64,000 bases of DNA, from assembly GCA_964576535.1 (NCBI GenBank), contig CAZNWB010000004.1, forward strand, positions 12,701 through 76,700. Reading direction: 5' to 3'. Within the stretch, counting starts at the first letter, position 1. Every line of letters starts with the position of its first letter. Origin of the DNA: 2-02-FULL-66-22 sp964576535. Its GTDB lineage: Bacteria; Methylomirabilota; Methylomirabilia; Methylomirabilales; 2-02-FULL-66-22. The notes under the pieces are model-generated. The model was not told where the DNA came from. It worked only from the letters and a program-made list of their open reading frames with translations, and did no database searches. The translations under genes were made by a program, and so were the position numbers. This document shows positions 60,529 through 64,000 of the stretch, piece after piece.

Positions 60529-61023
60529 CTAGTTCACCAAGGCACGAATATACGCGGGAACCCGCTCGCGTCGGGTGAGGGTCTCGCAGGCGGAGCAGAC
60601 CTCCCGGGACGGCTTGGCTGAACATCGCAGGCACGTTTGCAGGACGTCCAGCGCCTCTGTCATCTCGTACCGGAGGACGAGAAACTGCTGCATGCGCTTT
60701 TCGACCTCGGCAAGACCCAGGGTCAGGACAGCGGCGACGTCCCGCGTGCCCTCCGCACCAGTCTGCGCCGATGTTCGCTGGTCCAGGAGAACTCGGATGC
60801 GGGCCAGCGGGATGTCCAGGCTACGCAGATCCCGGATGAACTGGATGCGGTCGCAGGCCTCCGCAGAGTACAGGTGCAGCCCTCCGCGCGTCCGGTGAGC
60901 CACTTGGATGAGGCCCAGGCTCTGATAGTACCGGATCGTCCGGAGGGTGACGCCCGTCCGACTGGCGATCTCACCAATCTTCAGAAGCCCTCTGGATTGC
61001 TTTTCCCCGGCTGTGGCCAACAT
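60529..61023 (-). CDS. MerR-family regulator with C-terminal cysteine cluster
   Basis: 164 residues from the ATG at 61023. The N-terminal winged HTH is typical (LKIGEIASRTGVTLRTIRYYQSLGLI), followed by the long dimerisation helix. The C-terminus contains CLRC and CSAC (CX2C-X8-CX2C), suggesting a bound metal ion or iron-sulfur cluster as sensor. Its promoter ends a few bases before the ATG, so the message may be leaderless. Target genes are not evident. Confidence 0.82.
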   Translation of the reverse strand: MLATAGEKQSRGLLKIGEIASRTGVTLRTIRYYQSLGLIQVAHRTRGGLHLYSAEACDRIQFIRDLRSLDIPLARIRVLLDQRTSAQTGAEGTRDVAAVLTLGLAEVEKRMQQFLVLRYEMTEALDVLQTCLRCSAKPSREVCSACETLTRRERVPAYIRALVN

Positions 61024-61030
61024 CGCGTCG

Positions 61031-61059
61031 AAATTAACAGAACGTGACGTGACTGTCAA
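61031..61059 (-). promoter_or_regulatory. Promoter of the MerR gene
   Basis: On the minus strand TTGACA (61054-61059) and TAATTT (61031-61036) with a 17-base spacer that contains the direct repeat GTCACGTCACG. The start point would fall at or just before the ATG (61023), giving a leaderless or nearly leaderless transcript. Confidence 0.6.
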
Positions 61060-61198
61060 CGCGAAAACTCCCCCAGAAATCCAATGAGTTACGCATTCAC
61101 GTGGGTGTTCAGCTCGGATAGGGCTTCTCGGGTTCCCCGGGGCCTCTCCGACCGGGGCCTGCCTGGCCGGTAGCCTGGGTGTGGTGCCCGGCGGCAGT

Positions 61199-62209
61199 TT
61201 AAGGCAGGACCCGACGGCCGAAGGCAGCCATGGCTTCATCCAAAAGCTCCCCGGGGCAGTCACGGTACTTGGGCGAGAAGTGGAAGATAGCCAGGCGGCG
61301 CGCCTTCGCCTCGGCCGCCAGGCAACCAGCCTGGGCGGCCGTCAGGTGAAAGCGGGCCGCGGCGCGCTGGCGATCCCGCTCGGGGTACGCGGCCTCGCAG
61401 AAGAACAGGTCGGCGCCCCAGGCCAACTTGACGATCCTCTCGGCATTCTCAGGCGAGTGGACCACATCCGTGACGTATGCCAGCTTCTGGCCGGGGGTCG
61501 CCCGCACTACGGATCGTCGCAGATCTCCCAGAGGCAGATGCCGCTCGACCCGTTGCCCTGCTTCCGACCACGCGATGTGGACCGGATGGTCGTCCGTCTC
61601 CCCCGCGCGAATCGCCCGCTTCAGATCCATGAGCCAGGGTCCCACCGGCAGCCCCAGGCCCTCGAGCGCCGCCTTGTCCACGTTCAAGCGGACCGCCTCC
61701 TCCAAGGCAAAGCCAAGGCATGGGATCCGGTGATCCAGATGGACCGCCCGAACCCGAAACTGGGGCTCCTCCAGGAGCACACCGTCAAAGGGATGCGGGG
61801 TCGGGTCGTCGCGGCGGACAAACCCCTCCGGGCAGGCGAAGCGGGCCTTGACGATCCGGTCGGCGTGGACCTCGTGAACCTCGAGCAGCAGGCTGTAGCC
61901 TTCGACCAGGTTCCACGTGTACCCGCGAAGCTTCCCCTCGACGCGGCCGATAAAATCCGGGGGGCCGAACAGCCGGAGGCCCTTCGGCCGGCCGATCAGG
62001 ACGCGGAGCAGATGGTCAAACCCGACGAAGTGATCGAGGTGGGCGTGAGAGACGAAGACGTCCGTGATCTTGAGAAGACGCCCCGCCGAGAGGGTGCGAA
62101 CGTCCCCGAGATCAAACAGGAGGGCCCGCCGCTCCCAGGGGAGCGCCACGTACAGGGCCGGGTCCCCGAACAGGTCGTTGACGAGGGAGGCGCGAAAGCT
62201 GCTCGCCAT
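61199..62209 (-). CDS. RNase Z-like metallo-beta-lactamase fold hydrolase
   Basis: 336 residues. Zinc motif SHAHLDHFVGFDHL near residue 55, later His in VHLDHRIP, Asp in YVTDVV and His in IFHFSPKY, the tRNase Z arrangement. The usual exosite insertion is replaced by a region of about 90 residues (FGPPDFIGRVEG onward). It may mature tRNA 3' ends; since the tRNAs here carry encoded CCA, another MBL-fold substrate is also possible. Confidence 0.8.
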   Translation of the reverse strand: MASSFRASLVNDLFGDPALYVALPWERRALLFDLGDVRTLSAGRLLKITDVFVSHAHLDHFVGFDHLLRVLIGRPKGLRLFGPPDFIGRVEGKLRGYTWNLVEGYSLLLEVHEVHADRIVKARFACPEGFVRRDDPTPHPFDGVLLEEPQFRVRAVHLDHRIPCLGFALEEAVRLNVDKAALEGLGLPVGPWLMDLKRAIRAGETDDHPVHIAWSEAGQRVERHLPLGDLRRSVVRATPGQKLAYVTDVVHSPENAERIVKLAWGADLFFCEAAYPERDRQRAAARFHLTAAQAGCLAAEAKARRLAIFHFSPKYRDCPGELLDEAMAAFGRRVLP

Positions 62210-62232
62210 CTGTCCACCCCTGAGGGACCATA

Positions 62233-62361
62233 TTCAAATTGAAAATCGACACCCGACAACCGGCCAACGAAGGTCAAGAACCGAAATGATCGGTTGTCGG
62301 TTGTCCGTTGTCAATTTTCAATTGGTAGTGGTCGGTTGTCCGTTGTCGGTTTTCAATTTGT
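62233..62361. repeat. Iterated-word palindrome (GACAACCG / TTGAAAATT type)
   Basis: ATTCAAATTGAAAATCGACACCCGACAACCGG on the left. On the right GGTTGTCGGTTGTCCGTTGTCAATTTTCAATT occurs, followed by a second similar arm GGTTGTCCGTTGTCGGTTTTCAATTT. The same family as 26105-26186. Confidence 0.85.
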
Positions 62362-62384
62362 GTGGTCCCCGCCGAAGGCGGGGG

Positions 62385-62630
62385 CTACTGGTCCGCGGCG
62401 CGGTTGGCGTCCTGAACCCGCTTTCGCTCCTGCTCCAGAATGGGCGACAGCCGTTGTTCGATCCCGCGCCTGGTCGGGTCCACAGGCCGGCCCGATTGGC
62501 TGGCGCTCGGAGCGCCAGGGACGCTCTGCAGCGTTTCCTGGATCTTGGTTCCCTCTTGCAGGTACGAGACCACCAGGTACCCGACGATGGCCAGCGCCAG
62601 GACCAACCCTGCGATGCCGAGAATCCTCAT
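62385..62630 (-). CDS. Small single-pass membrane protein
   Basis: 81 residues from the ATG at 62630 (GGAGAAAGG upstream). One N-terminal transmembrane helix (about 4-24) and a charged periplasmic or cytoplasmic tail with a helical end (RRGIEQRLSPILEQERKRV). Unknown family. Confidence 0.55.
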   Translation of the reverse strand: MRILGIAGLVLALAIVGYLVVSYLQEGTKIQETLQSVPGAPSASQSGRPVDPTRRGIEQRLSPILEQERKRVQDANRAADQ

Positions 62631-62741
62631 GGCAAACCTTTCTCCTGGAGACGGCGGGGACTCGGGTTCAAGCGAGCCTCGCGTGGCGAGATCGGACCCT
62701 GTGGACAGCCGGCAGAAGAAAAGGATATGACGGGGAAGCAA

Positions 62742-62774
62742 AAGCGGCGCCGATAGGGCGCCGCTTGAAAGTCG
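62742..62774 (-). terminator. Rho-independent terminator after the rhodanese gene
   Basis: AAGCGGCGCC (62742-62751) and GGCGCCGCTT (62757-62766) make a perfect 10-base-pair stem with a 5-base loop. On the minus strand the stem is followed by TTGCTTCC after a TTTT run. It lies 34 bases beyond the rhodanese stop. Confidence 0.75.
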
Positions 62775-62799
62775 GATGCTGGCGGGCGAGTCTGCACGG

Positions 62800-63135
62800 C
62801 TACTTTTCGACGGGGAACCCCTTGGCCGCCCATTCGATGATCCCGCCTTCCAGGTTGTAGATCTTGGTGAGACCCACAGCCGCAGCCACCTCACAGGCGA
62901 CCGCGCTCCGGATCCCCTGGGCGCAGTAGAACACCACGTTATCCTTCGTGAGATGCTGCCGGGGGGACAGAAGCAGGGTGTTCAGCGGGACCAATGTGGA
63001 TCCCGGGATGCGCCCTTCCTTCCATTCTCCCGGCTCCCGCACGTCGATCCAGACGGTGTTCTGACGATCGTAAAGGTCTTTCCCTTGTGTTGCATCCACA
63101 CGGTCAAAGGGTTCCTTCAGTGGTTGCTGGGTCAT
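62800..63135 (-). CDS. Single-domain rhodanese
   Basis: 111 residues from the ATG at 63135. The fold shows WIDVREPGEWKEGRIPGS, the active-site Cys in VFYCAQGIRSA, and NLEGGIIEWAAKGFPV at the end. It transfers sulfane sulfur to cyanide or a cellular thiol acceptor. Alone in its unit, ended by the hairpin at 62742-62766. Confidence 0.9.
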   Translation of the reverse strand: MTQQPLKEPFDRVDATQGKDLYDRQNTVWIDVREPGEWKEGRIPGSTLVPLNTLLLSPRQHLTKDNVVFYCAQGIRSAVACEVAAAVGLTKIYNLEGGIIEWAAKGFPVEK

Positions 63136-63327
63136 GACGCACTCTCCCCTCCCGCCTCGGCTTCTAAAATTCGCAGGCAGTGCATCAACTGCCCTGCCTG
63201 GATAGGACCTCGTCGTGGTTGGCATACTAGCGGAGCAGTTCAGCCAGGTCAAGCGGGACAGGCTGGCCTCACGGGCCCCCGACCCTACCCCGGCCTTGCC
63301 AGAACCAAACAGGACCCGGGCTCAGCA

Positions 63328-63434
63328 AATATCGAATGACGAACAGCGAGTCATGCATTTCGAAGGATCAACATTCCCGGAGCAGACTCCCGCGGCCTAC
63401 ATCATTCGATATTCCCCCGTTCGACATTCGACAT
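63328..63434. repeat. Iterated-word palindrome (CGAATGACGAAC / TTCGACATTCGA type)
   Basis: AATATCGAATGACGAACAGCGAG on the left, and CATTCGATATTCCCCCGTTCGACATTCGACAT on the right, with about 50 bases between. It occupies the divergent intergenic region between the rhodanese and PilZ genes. Confidence 0.75.
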
Positions 63435-63518
63435 ATGGTGAAGGTCAAGACACTGGATTCCCCGGGGGGCCGGTGGTATGGTGCAGAGCCGACTGCGATT
63501 CCAGACAAGGAGTAGCGG

Positions 63519-63866
63519 ATGCCCACTCCCACAGGGACGCGAGGTCATCCTCGATACGAGACCTCGTCACCCGTGAAACTCATCCGGCCCCAGGGTGAGC
63601 CGGTCTCGGGGATCATGCTGAACGTGAGTCGCGGGGGGATGCTGGTGGCCATCCCCCTTGAGCTGGACCTCACCTGGATCTATCAGATCGAGGTCAGCGA
63701 TTCTCGCGGCGTGTTTCGTCTGCACGGAGAGGCACTGCGGCTTCACCTTCCCCGCCGGAGCGCACGTGGGACCGACGCCCTCTTCAAGGTCGGATTCGAG
63801 TTCGTCGGAATGGATGCCGCCGCCGGCCCACGGCTGGACCAACTGCTGGCCGAACTCTCAGCCTGA
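63519..63866 (+). CDS. PilZ-domain protein
   Basis: 115 residues (AAGGAGTAGCGG upstream). A single PilZ domain: RGHPRYETSSPVKL matches the RxxxR cyclic-di-GMP motif loosely (Arg8/Arg12) and VSRGGMLVAIP the D/NxSxxG motif. FKVGFEFVG closes the barrel. Probably a stand-alone cyclic-di-GMP effector. Confidence 0.82.
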   Translation: MPTPTGTRGHPRYETSSPVKLIRPQGEPVSGIMLNVSRGGMLVAIPLELDLTWIYQIEVSDSRGVFRLHGEALRLHLPRRSARGTDALFKVGFEFVGMDAAAGPRLDQLLAELSA

Positions 63867-64000
63867 TCGCGAAGTGGTTGGCAGTGACCAACGGAGGGCC
63901 CTTCCCAGGACCGGTGATACACCGGGGACCCGACCCAGCGGTGAACCATCACCGCCTGGGCGCCTCGCCTGCGGGAATTCATACAGGACCATGGAGATAG
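63867..64000. other. Window end without visible gene
   Basis: The last 134 bases after the PilZ stop contain no supportable coding sequence or RNA. A short antisense frame overlaps the PilZ gene and is judged a shadow. Confidence 0.5.

Overview
The window reads as a 64 kb piece of chromosome from an uncultivated, GC-rich, Gram-negative bacterium. Lipoprotein signals, a BepA-like M48 protease, MltG, peptidoglycan-recycling genes, NuoB/NuoI and a pyruvate-type dehydrogenase point to a respiring diderm. The gene mix (isolated nuoBI, a threonine synthase-LeuA fusion, many intergenic palindromes) would fit NC10/Methylomirabilota-Rokubacteria-like lineages. That placement is an impression, not a phylogenetic result. 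No rRNA or CRISPR array is visible.

Layout. (1) 1-9179: the right end of an integrated phage-like element. It holds a terminase large subunit, a prohead protease, an array of tiny cysteine-pair proteins, an Xre regulator with a RusA-like nuclease, and a tyrosine integrase ending 12 bases before a tRNA-Pro. No portal or capsid gene is seen. (2) 9189-18702: mainly housekeeping genes: tRNA-Pro (two), tRNA-Arg and tRNA-Met, surE-pcm, acylphosphatase, apt, a TPR protein, a repeat protein, a PilZ protein, an ornithine cyclodeaminase-family enzyme, and a MurU-like nucleotidyltransferase coupled to an AmgK-like kinase fused to a RapZ C-terminal domain. (3) 18711-20537: two toxin-antitoxin modules around tRNA-fMet. 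vapBC lies between an intact tRNA-fMet and a decayed second copy. (4) 20707-31358, mostly minus strand: rlmN overlapping a cluster of zinc-ribbon, SPFH and coiled-coil genes that resembles Psp-associated YdjFGHI modules; then a TPR lipoprotein, mltG, ruvX, a divergent endonuclease III and thrC-LeuA. (5) 31614-47100: an accessory island of secreted proteins on the plus strand (lipoproteins, M48 protease, two lipase-like hydrolases, a papain-like protein, three DUF3592-like membrane proteins, several broken genes). On one side is a truncated SDR fragment and on the other an intact SDR paralogue. (6) 47088-63135, minus strand: metabolic genes: SDR, propionate-type CoA-transferase, class III aminotransferase, sugar ABC permeases and binding protein, E2/E1beta/E1alpha of a 2-oxoacid dehydrogenase, moaA, nuoI, nuoB, a remnant of an isocitrate/isopropylmalate dehydrogenase, a MerR regulator, an RNase Z-like enzyme and rhodanese. 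A plus-strand PilZ gene closes the window.

The most distinctive feature is the intergenic space. At least six families of hairpin elements separate genes. Each is built by loosely repeating its own 7-9 base word in one direction and then in the reverse complement. They sit between consecutive operon genes, and in two places similar sequence has entered coding regions (the end of the AmgK-RapZ gene and the linker of E2). The best candidates for new biology are these elements, the vapBC/tRNA-fMet arrangement, the integrase on the 5' side of tRNA-Pro carrying the tRNA promoter, the SPFH/zinc-ribbon cluster, and the secreted hydrolase island.
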